DNA of 15,674 nt from an uncultured Selenomonadales bacterium (GTDB taxonomy: Bacteria > Bacillota_C > Negativicutes > Selenomonadales > Selenomonadaceae), in contig CALCTX010000010.1 of NCBI GenBank assembly GCA_937907035.1, positions 1 to 15,674 of the forward strand. The letters are read 5' to 3'. Below the pieces are notes generated by a model. That model saw nothing but the letters and a program-made list of their open reading frames with translations, made no database searches and was not told where the DNA came from. Below are positions 1-6,379 of this stretch, piece after piece. Both the position numbers and the translations under genes were made by a program. Position 1 is the stretch's first letter. Each line of letters begins with the position of its first letter.

Positions 1-624
1 TTAGCAAAAGAGCGTGGTGTAAATGTTGAATTCGTTGATCGAAACAAAATCGATAAGGTTGCGGCTGGACATCGTCACCAAGGCGTATTGGCATTTGTAG
101 CACCGGTAGAATATGTTGAACTTGATGATATTATGGCTGCGGCTGCTGAAAAAAAACATGATCCGTTTTTATTATTGCTTGATGAACTGGAGGATCCGCA
201 TAATTTGGGGGCGTTACTCAGGACTGCAGATGCAGTGGGAGTCGATGGCGTACTTATTCCCAAGCATCGTAGCTGCCCGCTTTCGGCTACAGTTGCAAAA
301 ACATCAGCCGGAGCAGTCGAATATGTTCCTGTAGCCAGAATCGGCAATATTGTTCAGACGTTGAAAAAACTTAAAGAACAAGGCTTTTGGGTAGTTGGTG
401 CCGATATGGATGGCACGGTGGATTATTCGGAATCAAATATGACAGGACCTTTGGTTTTGGTGGTCGGTGGTGAAGGACATGGCGTTTCACGACTGACAAA
501 AGCAAATTGTGATTTTGTGGTTCGTTTGCCAATGATTGGGCGGATAAATTCGCTTAATGCTTCAGTAGCAGGATCAATTTTAATGTATGAAGCTTTCCGG
601 CAGCGACGGACAGCAAACAGATAA
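1..624 (+). CDS. rlmB: 23S rRNA (guanosine-2'-O-)methyltransferase RlmB, 5'-truncated by window edge
   Basis: SPOUT-fold (TrmH/SpoU family) methyltransferase that 2'-O-methylates a guanosine of 23S rRNA using S-adenosylmethionine. The frame is open from base 1 and ends in TAA at 622-624, giving 207 visible residues. RlmB proteins are about 240-250 residues, so roughly the first 40 are missing. All three SPOUT motifs are visible, numbered from the window start: the RNA-facing DPHNLG with N68 near residues 65-70 followed by LRTA; LVVGGEGHGVS at about 153-163; and the SAM-knot motif LPMIGRINSLNASVAGS at about 176-192. The fragment also has the HQGVLA segment (about 27-32) that links the N-terminal RNA-binding domain to the catalytic domain in RlmB. 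yacP follows after 27 bases, as is usual in Bacillota. A related TrmH-family enzyme is the only serious alternative. Confidence 0.93.
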   Translation, partial: LAKERGVNVEFVDRNKIDKVAAGHRHQGVLAFVAPVEYVELDDIMAAAAEKKHDPFLLLLDELEDPHNLGALLRTADAVGVDGVLIPKHRSCPLSATVAKTSAGAVEYVPVARIGNIVQTLKKLKEQGFWVVGADMDGTVDYSESNMTGPLVLVVGGEGHGVSRLTKANCDFVVRLPMIGRINSLNASVAGSILMYEAFRQRRTANR

Positions 625-651
625 AACGTTAAGAAAGGTCGGACAACCGGG

Positions 652-1185
652 GTGAAAAGGAAACGTGAGCATTTTATATTAGACGGCTACAATATAATAC
701 ATTCCTGGCCGGAGCTTGCGGAACTTGCCGGTGAACTGAAGAATGCCCGTGACCGCCTGATCGATATAATGTTGGAGTACGGGGCTTACGAGCATTATGA
801 TATTACGATCGTATTTGATGCTTTGTTTACTACAGATGAAGCGCATGAGGAAAAGATCAATCCGCATTTTACGATAATATATACTGATCAGGGAGAGACT
901 GCTGACAGCTATATTGAGAGGCTGGCATATGAATGGGTGCGGCGGGATTATGAAGTACATGTTGTAACGTCTGATGGTGCTGAACAGACAGTTATTTTAG
1001 GGGTTGGAGCATACCGGTTGCCTTCACGGGAATTTCGGCGGATGGTTTATCGTTCAAAGGAAAAAATGCGGGAAAGATATGTTGAGAAAAGGACACAACC
1101 CTTATTGCGCAATGATGTTGGCAGCCGATTGACAGCTGATATTGCGGAAAAGCTTGATAAAATAAGAAAAAATCAGCATTTTTAA
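652..1185 (+). CDS. yacP: YacP/Rae1-like NYN-domain ribonuclease
   Basis: 177-residue protein of the YacP/Rae1 family. These are PIN-like NYN-domain endoribonucleases; the Bacillus subtilis member Rae1 cleaves mRNA in the ribosomal A site. The N-terminus ILDGYNIIHSW (D11, Y13, N14) is the signature of the family. Further acidic residues expected to hold the catalytic metal are visible: D56 in IVFDA, D85 in GETADSYIE, and D108 in VVTSDGAEQ. The C-terminal third is basic and helical, consistent with ribosome or RNA contact. The start is GTG at 652, preceded by GAAAGG and GGGG purine stretches. An earlier start would run back towards rlmB. It sits between rlmB and sigH as in most Bacillota and is probably co-transcribed with rlmB. 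The catalytic role is inferred from homologues. Confidence 0.9.
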   Translation: MKRKREHFILDGYNIIHSWPELAELAGELKNARDRLIDIMLEYGAYEHYDITIVFDALFTTDEAHEEKINPHFTIIYTDQGETADSYIERLAYEWVRRDYEVHVVTSDGAEQTVILGVGAYRLPSREFRRMVYRSKEKMRERYVEKRTQPLLRNDVGSRLTADIAEKLDKIRKNQHF

Positions 1186-1205
1186 GCGAAAAAGTCTTAT
1201 AAACC

Positions 1206-1235
1206 TTGACGGATAAAGATTTTTTACGTTATAAT
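1206..1235 (+). promoter_or_regulatory. Sigma-A type promoter of sigH
   Basis: TTGACG at 1206-1211 and a perfect TATAAT at 1230-1235 are separated by 18 bases. Transcription would start near 1242, leaving a leader of about 60 bases before the SigH start codon. It lies in the 119-base gap after yacP, so sigH can be transcribed apart from rlmB-yacP. Housekeeping transcription of the SigH gene matches the pattern known in B. subtilis. Confidence 0.75.
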
Positions 1236-1304
1236 CAATGTGTGAAGGGTATTTGGGAAGTTTTTAGTATAAATCTCACCATGTCAAATTTGGGGGAACG
1301 GTTC

Positions 1305-2033
1305 ATGGAAACAGAAGCAACACTTGAAAACACAAACGTTGTTGCCAGTGAATTCGACAATTATACTGACGAGGAAATTATCCTGAGAATTAAGGACACA
1401 TGTGACAGTGTGGCGTTGGATTATCTTATTGCCAAGTATCGCAATTTTGTTCGTGCTAAAGCACGGTCATATTTTTTGATCGGTGCGGATCGGGAAGATA
1501 TCATTCAAGAAGGAATGATCGGTCTGTATAAGGCAATTCGTGATTTTCGCAATGATAAGCTGTCTTCGTTCAGAGCTTTTGCAGAGTTATGTGTTACTCG
1601 CCAGATCATAACAGCTATTAAAACAGCGACCCGGCAGAAGCATATTCCGCTCAATTCCTATGTGTCCCTCAACAAACCGATTTATGATGAGGATTCTGAC
1701 CGGACGCTGTTAGATATTTTGTCCGGAGCGAAGATTACTGACCCGGAAGCTTTGATAATCAGTCGGGAAGAGTTTGTTGATATTGAAACGAAGATGGAAG
1801 AATTTCTCAGTGATTTGGAATGGAAAGTGCTCATGTATTATCTTGATGGGCGTTCCTATCAGGAAATCGCCGTTGATCTTCATCGACATGTAAAATCGAT
1901 AGATAATGCTTTGCAGCGTGTAAAGCGCAAGTTGGAAAAATATATGGAAACCAGAGGAAATGATATTGATCTTTCTACTATCTATCGCGGCTTGACATCA
2001 ATAACTCGTCGCCGGAGCAATATGGAAGAATAA
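1305..2033 (+). CDS. sigH: RNA polymerase sigma factor SigH (Spo0H-like)
   Basis: Sigma-70 family factor that directs RNA polymerase to transition-state and early stationary-phase genes; in sporulating Bacillota it acts at the start of sporulation. Region 2 lies at about residues 20-110, with the core-binding/-10 helix segment ADREDIIQEGMIGLYKAI at 61-78 and then the RQKHIPLNSYVSLN stretch typical of SigH. Region 4 (about 167-213) ends in a helix-turn-helix, DGRSYQEIAVDL..VKSIDNALQRVKRK. I chose ATG 1305 because GGGGG at 1292-1296 lies 8 bases upstream. In-frame TTG 1206 is the promoter -35 box, and ATG 1281 has no ribosome binding site. The 242-residue product has a basic, Ser/Thr/Arg-containing tail of about 29 residues beyond the usual end. 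The genomic position after yacP supports SigH over other small sigma factors. Confidence 0.93.
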   Translation: METEATLENTNVVASEFDNYTDEEIILRIKDTCDSVALDYLIAKYRNFVRAKARSYFLIGADREDIIQEGMIGLYKAIRDFRNDKLSSFRAFAELCVTRQIITAIKTATRQKHIPLNSYVSLNKPIYDEDSDRTLLDILSGAKITDPEALIISREEFVDIETKMEEFLSDLEWKVLMYYLDGRSYQEIAVDLHRHVKSIDNALQRVKRKLEKYMETRGNDIDLSTIYRGLTSITRRRSNMEE

Positions 2034-2058
2034 GTGGTGGTATACGATATGGATATTT

Positions 2059-2084
2059 CGGGAGCAGACTGCTCCCGTTTTTTT
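2059..2084 (+). terminator. Rho-independent terminator after sigH
   Basis: CGGGAGC (2059-2065) pairs with GCTCCCG (2071-2077) around a 5-base AGACT loop, followed by seven T (2078-2084). It lies 25 bases after the sigH stop codon and separates sigH transcription from the nuo operon downstream. Confidence 0.92.
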
Positions 2085-2104
2085 ATTTACCGGACTTTTT
2101 AATA

Positions 2105-2133
2105 GAAGGAAATAATGAATCTTTGACGAATTA
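2105..2133 (+). promoter_or_regulatory. Candidate SigH-dependent promoter upstream of the nuo operon
   Basis: The B. subtilis SigH consensus, as I remember it, is RnAGGAwWW - 11 or 12 bases - RnnGAATww. Here GAAGGAAAT (2105-2113), 11 bases (2114-2124) and GACGAATTA (2125-2133) match every specified position. It lies 21 bases after the sigH terminator and points at nuoA. Transcription would start near 2138-2141 and pass through the whole structured leader. The match is seen in the sequence; promoter activity is inferred. Confidence 0.55.
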
Positions 2134-2181
2134 TAAATATGGTAAATCATCAGCGACATAACTCTCGAAATTATTGTCTTT

Positions 2182-2225
2182 TGTATACAGCATTTTATAT
2201 TTTGTTACAAAACATGATTGTTTTG
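2182..2225. repeat. Cluster of short inverted repeats upstream of the nuo promoter
   Basis: Three adjacent symmetric elements occur: the palindrome TGTATACA (2182-2189); TTTTGT-T-ACAAAA (2200-2212); and CAAAACA-TGAT-TGTTTTG (2208-2225), which shares its left arm with the previous one. The last ends 11 bases before the -35 box at 2237, where an activator often binds. I could not match them to a known regulator; they are not a Rex, Fnr or CcpA consensus as I know these. Confidence 0.4.
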
Positions 2226-2236
2226 CGAAATATCGA

Positions 2237-2265
2237 TTGACAAGTGTTAAGTTTATTCATAAACT
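2237..2265 (+). promoter_or_regulatory. Sigma-A-like promoter of the nuo operon
   Basis: A perfect TTGACA (2237-2242) is followed after 17 bases by TAAACT (2260-2265), a 4 of 6 match to TATAAT. Transcription would begin near 2272, giving a leader of about 108 bases before nuoA. The -10 is weak and is embedded in inverted repeats, which suggests regulated rather than constitutive use. Confidence 0.5.
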
Positions 2266-2276
2266 ATAGATAGTTT
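2250..2276. promoter_or_regulatory. Putative operator: two interlocking inverted repeats over the nuo -10 region
   Basis: AGTTTAT-TC-ATAAACT (2250-2265) and AAACTAT-AG-ATAGTTT (2261-2276) are each perfect 7-base inverted repeats with a 2-base centre, sharing bases 2261-2265. Together they cover the spacer, the -10 and the expected start site, so a bound protein would block polymerase. Regulator unknown. Confidence 0.4.
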
Positions 2277-2331
2277 TTCGTATTTTATTTATGAAATAAT
2301 AAATATTTATGATTAGCAGGTAGTTTTGTTT

Positions 2332-2364
2332 AAAAAAACAACTGCGAAAGCAGTTGCTTTTTTT
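2332..2364 (+). terminator. Intrinsic-terminator hairpin in the nuo leader (probable attenuator)
   Basis: CAACTGC (2339-2345), a GAAA tetraloop (2346-2349) and GCAGTTG (2350-2356) form a perfect 7-base-pair stem, followed by C and seven T (2358-2364). Seven A (2332-2338) precede the stem, so it could also act in reverse. The nuoA ribosome binding site AGGAAGGAG starts at 2365. No gene lies between the nuo promoters and this hairpin, so any transcript of the operon must read through it. This makes attenuation the simplest reading. Confidence 0.7.
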
Positions 2365-2379
2365 AGGAAGGAGATTTTT

Positions 2380-2733
2380 ATGGGAGAATTTACTGGTTTG
2401 GGGATTTTTTTCCTTGTGACGTTGGTTTTTCCGATTGGGGCTTTGATACCGGCATTTTTATTGCAGCCTCGCCAACCGACCAAGGAGAAACGTATTCCTT
2501 ATGAATGTGGTGTTGATACGGTCGGAAAGACTTATGTTCAATATCGGGCCGGTTATTTCTTGTATGCGTTGGTCTTTTTGCTTTTTGATATAGAAACTGT
2601 TTTCCTGTATCCATGGGCGATCCGGTTTGGGCAATTTGGACTTTTTGCCTTGATAGAGATGTTTATTTTTGTCGGGATATTGGCTGTTGGATTGGGATAT
2701 GCTTGGAAGAAAGGGGCATTGTCGTGGAAGTAA
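2380..2733 (+). CDS. nuoA: NADH-quinone oxidoreductase (complex I) subunit A
   Basis: Small membrane subunit (ND3 family) of complex I, next to the quinone cavity. The product has 117 residues, a normal length, with three membrane helices at about 6-28, 58-80 and 86-108. The conserved loop holds PYECG at 40-44, including C43, the equivalent of the cysteine that becomes exposed in the inactive state of mitochondrial complex I. Helix 2 carries FDIE (69-72). The start is ATG 2380, seven bases after the strong site AGGAAGGAG. An upstream in-frame TTG at 2326 would encode the attenuator hairpin and is rejected. It is the first gene of the nuo operon, and its last 10 bases overlap nuoB. Confidence 0.95.
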   Translation: MGEFTGLGIFFLVTLVFPIGALIPAFLLQPRQPTKEKRIPYECGVDTVGKTYVQYRAGYFLYALVFLLFDIETVFLYPWAIRFGQFGLFALIEMFIFVGILAVGLGYAWKKGALSWK

Positions 2734-3263
2734 CAGATTTGGTTCCGCCGGCACTGAGAAACAATGTAATAGTTACCAGTGTCGATGCGCTGTTTAAATG
2801 GGGACGCAGTAATTCAATATGGCCACTTTCTTCAGGGCTTGCCTGTTGTGCGATTGAAATGATGAGTACAGCAGCAGCCAGGTTTGATCTGGCCCGTTTT
2901 GGGTATGAGGTTTTTCGGGCTTGTCCGCGGCAAGCTGATTTGTTGATCGTTGCGGGAACGCTGACCTGGAAAATGACACCGCCGCTTATAAGATTATATG
3001 AGGAGATGCCGGAGCCAAAGTATGTTATCGCTATGGGAAGCTGTGCTATTGCCGGCGGGCCATTTGCGGATTCATATTCGGTTGTTCCGGGAATTGATGA
3101 GGTTTTGCCTGTTGATGTATATATTCCGGGATGTCCGCCAAGGCCGGAGGCTTTAATAGACGGTATGTTAAAGTTGCAGGAACTTATCCGGCACCCTGAG
3201 CATCGGGCAGAGCAGGCCAGGGATAAAGGTTATGATCTGCAGGCGAAGGAGGCAGGAAAATGA
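2724..3263 (+). CDS. nuoB: Complex I subunit B (N2 iron-sulfur cluster subunit)
   Basis: Peripheral-arm subunit (PSST family) that carries the terminal 4Fe-4S cluster N2, which hands electrons to quinone. The 179-residue product shows all four cluster ligands: C41 and C42 in [11 protein letters not shown]107 in GSCAIAGGP and C137 in PGCPPRPE. Other family signatures are ARFDLARFG (52-60) and [12 protein letters not shown] (68-79). I chose GTG 2724 because GAAAGGGG lies about 9 bases upstream, and because the resulting N-terminus matches family length. Longer in-frame readings would run deep into nuoA. The gene starts inside the end of nuoA, which suggests translational coupling, and its stop overlaps the start of nuoC. 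Confidence 0.95.
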   Translation: MEVTDLVPPALRNNVIVTSVDALFKWGRSNSIWPLSSGLACCAIEMMSTAAARFDLARFGYEVFRACPRQADLLIVAGTLTWKMTPPLIRLYEEMPEPKYVIAMGSCAIAGGPFADSYSVVPGIDEVLPVDVYIPGCPPRPEALIDGMLKLQELIRHPEHRAEQARDKGYDLQAKEAGK

Positions 3264-3748
3264 GAAAGTATCCTGATAATTCGCTGCTGATAATGCTTAC
3301 TGACCGTATAGTCGGGACAACAAGGGATTTGGAAGCGCCTTACCCTGTATTATATGTGGAGAAAGAAAACTTAATTGAGCTTCTGCGTTTGTTGCAGGCT
3401 GATGAAAGGCTTGACTTTAACCGCTTGCCGAATGTTACAAGTGTAGACTGGAAGACTTATTTTGAAATGGTCTATACCTTTTATTCAGTACGGAATGATC
3501 ATTGGCTGACGGTAAAGGTTAAATTAGATCATGATGATCCGATAGTTCCGTCGGTAACAAAAGTATATCCCAGTGCTGAGTTTGAAGAACGTGAGATCTA
3601 TGATCTCATGGGCATAGATTTTGAGGGTCATCCTGATAAACGGCGAATTCTTTTGGCGGATGATTTTGAAGGACATCCGCTTCGAAAGGATTATGTGCAA
3701 AAGCATAAGCCGTTTGTGCAGCGGGTTAAGAGAAACGGGGGATGCTGA
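3260..3748 (+). CDS. nuoC: Complex I subunit C (30 kDa subunit)
   Basis: Peripheral-arm structural subunit that packs against NuoD, with no cofactor of its own. The 162-residue product ends in the family signature: [17 protein letters not shown] at about 112-128 followed by [18 protein letters not shown] (130-147). It is a stand-alone NuoC, not the NuoCD fusion found in E. coli. The start is ATG 3260, overlapping the nuoB stop by four bases (ATGA) with GAAGGAGG just upstream. nuoD begins one base after its stop codon. Confidence 0.94.
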   Translation: MRKYPDNSLLIMLTDRIVGTTRDLEAPYPVLYVEKENLIELLRLLQADERLDFNRLPNVTSVDWKTYFEMVYTFYSVRNDHWLTVKVKLDHDDPIVPSVTKVYPSAEFEEREIYDLMGIDFEGHPDKRRILLADDFEGHPLRKDYVQKHKPFVQRVKRNGGC

Positions 3749-3749
3749 A

Positions 3750-4847
3750 ATGCCGCAGACAGAAAAATATGTTTTAAATATGGGCCCTCAGCATCCGAGT
3801 ACACATGGCGTTTTGCAGGTGCAGCTTGAGCTTGATGGAGAGAGAATATTAAAGGCGACGCCATATCTTGGTTATTTGCATCGGGGCATAGAAAAGCTGT
3901 TGGAATCACGTACTTATGTACAGGGGGTTCCATATACTGACCGTTTGGATTATGTTTCAGGGATGACCAATAATTGGGCTTATTGTCATGCAGTAGAAGA
4001 GTTAGCGGGAATTGAAGTTCCACGCCGGGCTGAATATATCCGGGTAATTGTAGGAGAATTGAATCGTATAGCCAGTCATATGGTGTTTATTGGGTCGTTA
4101 GCTAATGATCTTGGTGCAAGTACAGGTATGTTATATACATTTCGTGACCGGGAACGGATTTTGGATTTGTTTAATTTAGTTTGCGGCGCACGGATGACGT
4201 TCCATTATATTCGTATTGGCGGTGTAGCAGCTGATGTTCAGCCGGAGTTTGTCAAAGGGGCATATGATTTTCTTGACGCACTTCCTAAAATGACAGAGGA
4301 GTATGCTAATCTGCTGACCGGAAATGAAATCTTTTGCCGTCGGTTGCATGGAACATCGGTCCTTACGGCTGAGCAGGCCGAACGTTTCGGTATGAGCGGC
4401 CCGAATATCAGGGCGACCGGTTTGGCGTATGATATTCGTAAAGTTGATGGATACAGTATTTATCCGGAACTTGATTTTGATGTTCCGGTCGGAAAAACAG
4501 GAGATAACTGGGATCGTTATGAAGTCCGGTTTAAAGAAATCAGTGAGAGTGCCAAGATCATCCGTCAGGCACTTGATGGTTTGCCGGAAGGCGATTATAT
4601 GGCGAAAATCCCTAAAGTCGTTAAGCCACCGAAAGGTGAGATTTATAGTCGTATTGAGGGAACTCGTGGCGAGTTAGGTTTTTATATTGTCAGTGACGGA
4701 ACGCCTAAACCGTATCGTATCCATATTCGCCGTCCGTCGTTTGTTAATCTGCAAGGTCTTGATGCAATGTGCCGGGGAATGCTTATTGGTGACTCGGTAG
4801 TTGCTTTTTCGGCCATTGACCCGATAATGGGCGCTGTCGATTGTTGA
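3750..4847 (+). CDS. nuoD: Complex I subunit D (49 kDa, quinone-site subunit)
   Basis: Peripheral-arm subunit (related to the large subunit of NiFe hydrogenases) that forms the quinone-reduction pocket with NuoB. The 365-residue product begins with the signature MGPQHPSTHGVL (11-22). The two residues that contact the quinone head group in Thermus Nqo4 (H38 and Y87, 49 residues apart) correspond to H19 and Y68 here, with the same spacing. Other conserved blocks are YLHRGIEKLLE (42-52) and the SRIEGTRGELGFYIVSDG segment near residue 295. The start is ATG 3750 with GGGGGATG about 7 bases upstream; in-frame readings starting earlier would overlap nuoC. The last residue is Cys (GAVDC) where the family normally ends in VDR. 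nuoH follows after 19 bases; nuoE, F and G are not between them. Confidence 0.95.
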   Translation: MPQTEKYVLNMGPQHPSTHGVLQVQLELDGERILKATPYLGYLHRGIEKLLESRTYVQGVPYTDRLDYVSGMTNNWAYCHAVEELAGIEVPRRAEYIRVIVGELNRIASHMVFIGSLANDLGASTGMLYTFRDRERILDLFNLVCGARMTFHYIRIGGVAADVQPEFVKGAYDFLDALPKMTEEYANLLTGNEIFCRRLHGTSVLTAEQAERFGMSGPNIRATGLAYDIRKVDGYSIYPELDFDVPVGKTGDNWDRYEVRFKEISESAKIIRQALDGLPEGDYMAKIPKVVKPPKGEIYSRIEGTRGELGFYIVSDGTPKPYRIHIRRPSFVNLQGLDAMCRGMLIGDSVVAFSAIDPIMGAVDC

Positions 4848-4866
4848 GGAAGGGAGCAGTGAAAAT

Positions 4867-5907
4867 ATGGAAATAAACATTGTGGGAACTGCGATCAGCC
4901 TCTTACGTGATATTCTCATGTGCATTACCGGTAATGAGATAATTGTCAGATTGATAATGATCGGTGCCGGAATAGGTGCAGTTTTGGGAGTTATTATGAC
5001 GGCAGCGATGGTGCTTACTTTTGCAGAAAGAAAGGTTTGCGCCTATATGCAGGGACGCCTTGGTCCTAACCGTGTCGGTCCACATGGTATTTTGCAATCA
5101 ATGGCAGATACTTTAAAGCTGATGAGTAAGGAAGATATTATTCCGTTGGGGGGCGACCGGGTAGTCTGGGCATTGTCGCCGATGTTGTTATTTACGGCAT
5201 CAGCATTGGTTTATGCGTTATTTCCTTTTGATGCGGGAGCAGTATTGGCTGATGTAAATGTCGGTGTATTTTTGGTTATGGCAATTTCGGCGCAGGCTGT
5301 ATTGCCGTTTTTGATGGGTGGCTATGGATCTAACAATAAGTATTCACTTATCGGCGGTATGCGTATTGTGGCACAGATGCTTAGCTATGAGGCCCCAATG
5401 GCATTTGCATTGTTGGGCGTAGTTATGCTTTCCGGATCGATGCGTATGAGCGCAATTGTTGAAGCGCAAAGGTCTGGCGTGTGGTTTGCATTTTTACAGC
5501 CGATAGCATTTGTCATCTATATAATTACGATTACCGCTGAGACTAACCGTACTCCGTTCGATTTGGTCGAAGGCGAATCAGAGATTGTTGCCGGACCGTT
5601 TACAGAGTACAGCGGTATGCGGTGGGCACTGTTTTTCTTGGCGGAATACGCTAATTTATTGTCGGCATCCATTTTGACGACAACGCTGTTTTTAGGTGGA
5701 TGGTCAGGTCCGGTTTTACCGGCACCGATTTGGTTTTGGATAAAGGTCGGAGCGATGGTATTTCTGTTTATGTGGTTCCGGTGGACATTCCCGCGTACTC
5801 GTATTGATCAGATGCTGTCGTTTAGCTGGAAGATATTGTTGCCACTTGCGCTGGTAAATGTTCTGCTTACCGGTGTGGGAATGTATATCTGGAAAGCTAT
5901 ATGTTAG
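4867..5907 (+). CDS. nuoH: Complex I subunit H (membrane heel subunit)
   Basis: Membrane subunit (ND1 family) that joins the peripheral arm to the membrane arm and forms the mouth of the quinone channel. The 346-residue product has about eight membrane helices. Conserved blocks are LTFAERKVCAYMQGRLGPNR (50-69) with E54-R55-K56, the GGMRIVAQMLSYE segment with loop glutamate near 165-180, and AETNRTPFDLVEGESE (224-239), the acidic loop that couples quinone chemistry to proton pumping. The start is ATG 4867 with GAGGAAGGGAG upstream. Nothing unusual is visible in length or motifs. nuoI follows after 16 bases. Confidence 0.96.
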   Translation: MEINIVGTAISLLRDILMCITGNEIIVRLIMIGAGIGAVLGVIMTAAMVLTFAERKVCAYMQGRLGPNRVGPHGILQSMADTLKLMSKEDIIPLGGDRVVWALSPMLLFTASALVYALFPFDAGAVLADVNVGVFLVMAISAQAVLPFLMGGYGSNNKYSLIGGMRIVAQMLSYEAPMAFALLGVVMLSGSMRMSAIVEAQRSGVWFAFLQPIAFVIYIITITAETNRTPFDLVEGESEIVAGPFTEYSGMRWALFFLAEYANLLSASILTTTLFLGGWSGPVLPAPIWFWIKVGAMVFLFMWFRWTFPRTRIDQMLSFSWKILLPLALVNVLLTGVGMYIWKAIC

Positions 5908-5923
5908 GAGGCGTTCAGAGAAG

Positions 5924-6379
5924 ATGTGGGGTAAAGGACTTTTAACTGGTATGTCGATCACTTTGCAGCATTTTACCGGCAAAAAGGCGACATTCTGTTA
6001 TCCGGAAGAAAAACTTCCTATGACCGAACGTTTCCGGGGCGGACATTTGCTGGTTGATACTTATAAATGTATCGGCTGTCAGCTCTGCGCTATGCAATGT
6101 CCGAATAAAGCATTGGAACTCAAGGTGGCCGTTGATGAAAATAAAAAGCGGCATATTCAAAAATATACGCATCACATGGGGCGTTGTCTGTATTGTGATC
6201 TTTGTATTGAAGGGTGTCCGGTACATGCAATTTCCTGGGATAAAAATTATGCGATTTCCACGTGGTTTAAAGAAGATCTTGAGCATGGATGTCTGAAGGA
6301 TCCACCATTGGAGATCAAGCCACCGGCACCAAAACCGGTTGAGCCGGTAAAAGCGGAGGTGAAGACTGATGAGCCTTGA
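5924..6379 (+). CDS. nuoI: Complex I subunit I (two 4Fe-4S ferredoxin-like subunit)
   Basis: Peripheral-arm subunit (TYKY family) with clusters N6a and N6b, which pass electrons to N2 in NuoB. The 151-residue product has two clean CxxCxxCxxxCP motifs: C49, C52, C55, C59 and C88, C91, C94, C98. The N-terminal amphipathic helix precedes RFRGGHLLVD, as in the family. I chose ATG 5924, with GGAGG at 5907-5911 upstream. The C-terminal tail (about 125-151) is rich in Pro, Lys and Glu and is not needed for the ferredoxin fold. In an enzyme without NuoE, F and G, NuoI is close to where electrons must enter, so this tail may matter for partner docking (inference). It overlaps nuoJ by 11 bases. Confidence 0.95.
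   Translation: MWGKGLLTGMSITLQHFTGKKATFCYPEEKLPMTERFRGGHLLVDTYKCIGCQLCAMQCPNKALELKVAVDENKKRHIQKYTHHMGRCLYCDLCIEGCPVHAISWDKNYAISTWFKEDLEHGCLKDPPLEIKPPAPKPVEPVKAEVKTDEP

Noticed and set aside
1206..1304. Longer SigH beginning at TTG 1206 or ATG 1281
   Set aside because: TTG 1206 is the -35 element of a strong promoter whose start site lies downstream, and ATG 1281 has no ribosome binding site; ATG 1305 has GGGGG at proper spacing.
2200..2225. Rex, Fnr or CcpA operator upstream of nuo
   Set aside because: The half-sites TTTTGT and TGTTTTG do not fit the TTGTGA-type Rex, TTGAT-N4-ATCAA Fnr or cre consensus as I know them.
2291..2323. Leader peptides in the nuo leader (tiny ATG readings ending within 2-4 codons)
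   Set aside because: They are two to four codons long, have no ribosome binding site and no regulatory codon run, so a translation-coupled attenuator is not supported.
2326..2379. Longer NuoA beginning at TTG 2326
   Set aside because: The extra codons would be the attenuator hairpin and the Shine-Dalgarno of the true start; the family length fits ATG 2380.
2085..2379. tRNA or other known structured RNA between sigH and nuoA
   Set aside because: No cloverleaf arms or tRNA consensus boxes; the region is AT-rich with only the repeats and hairpin described.
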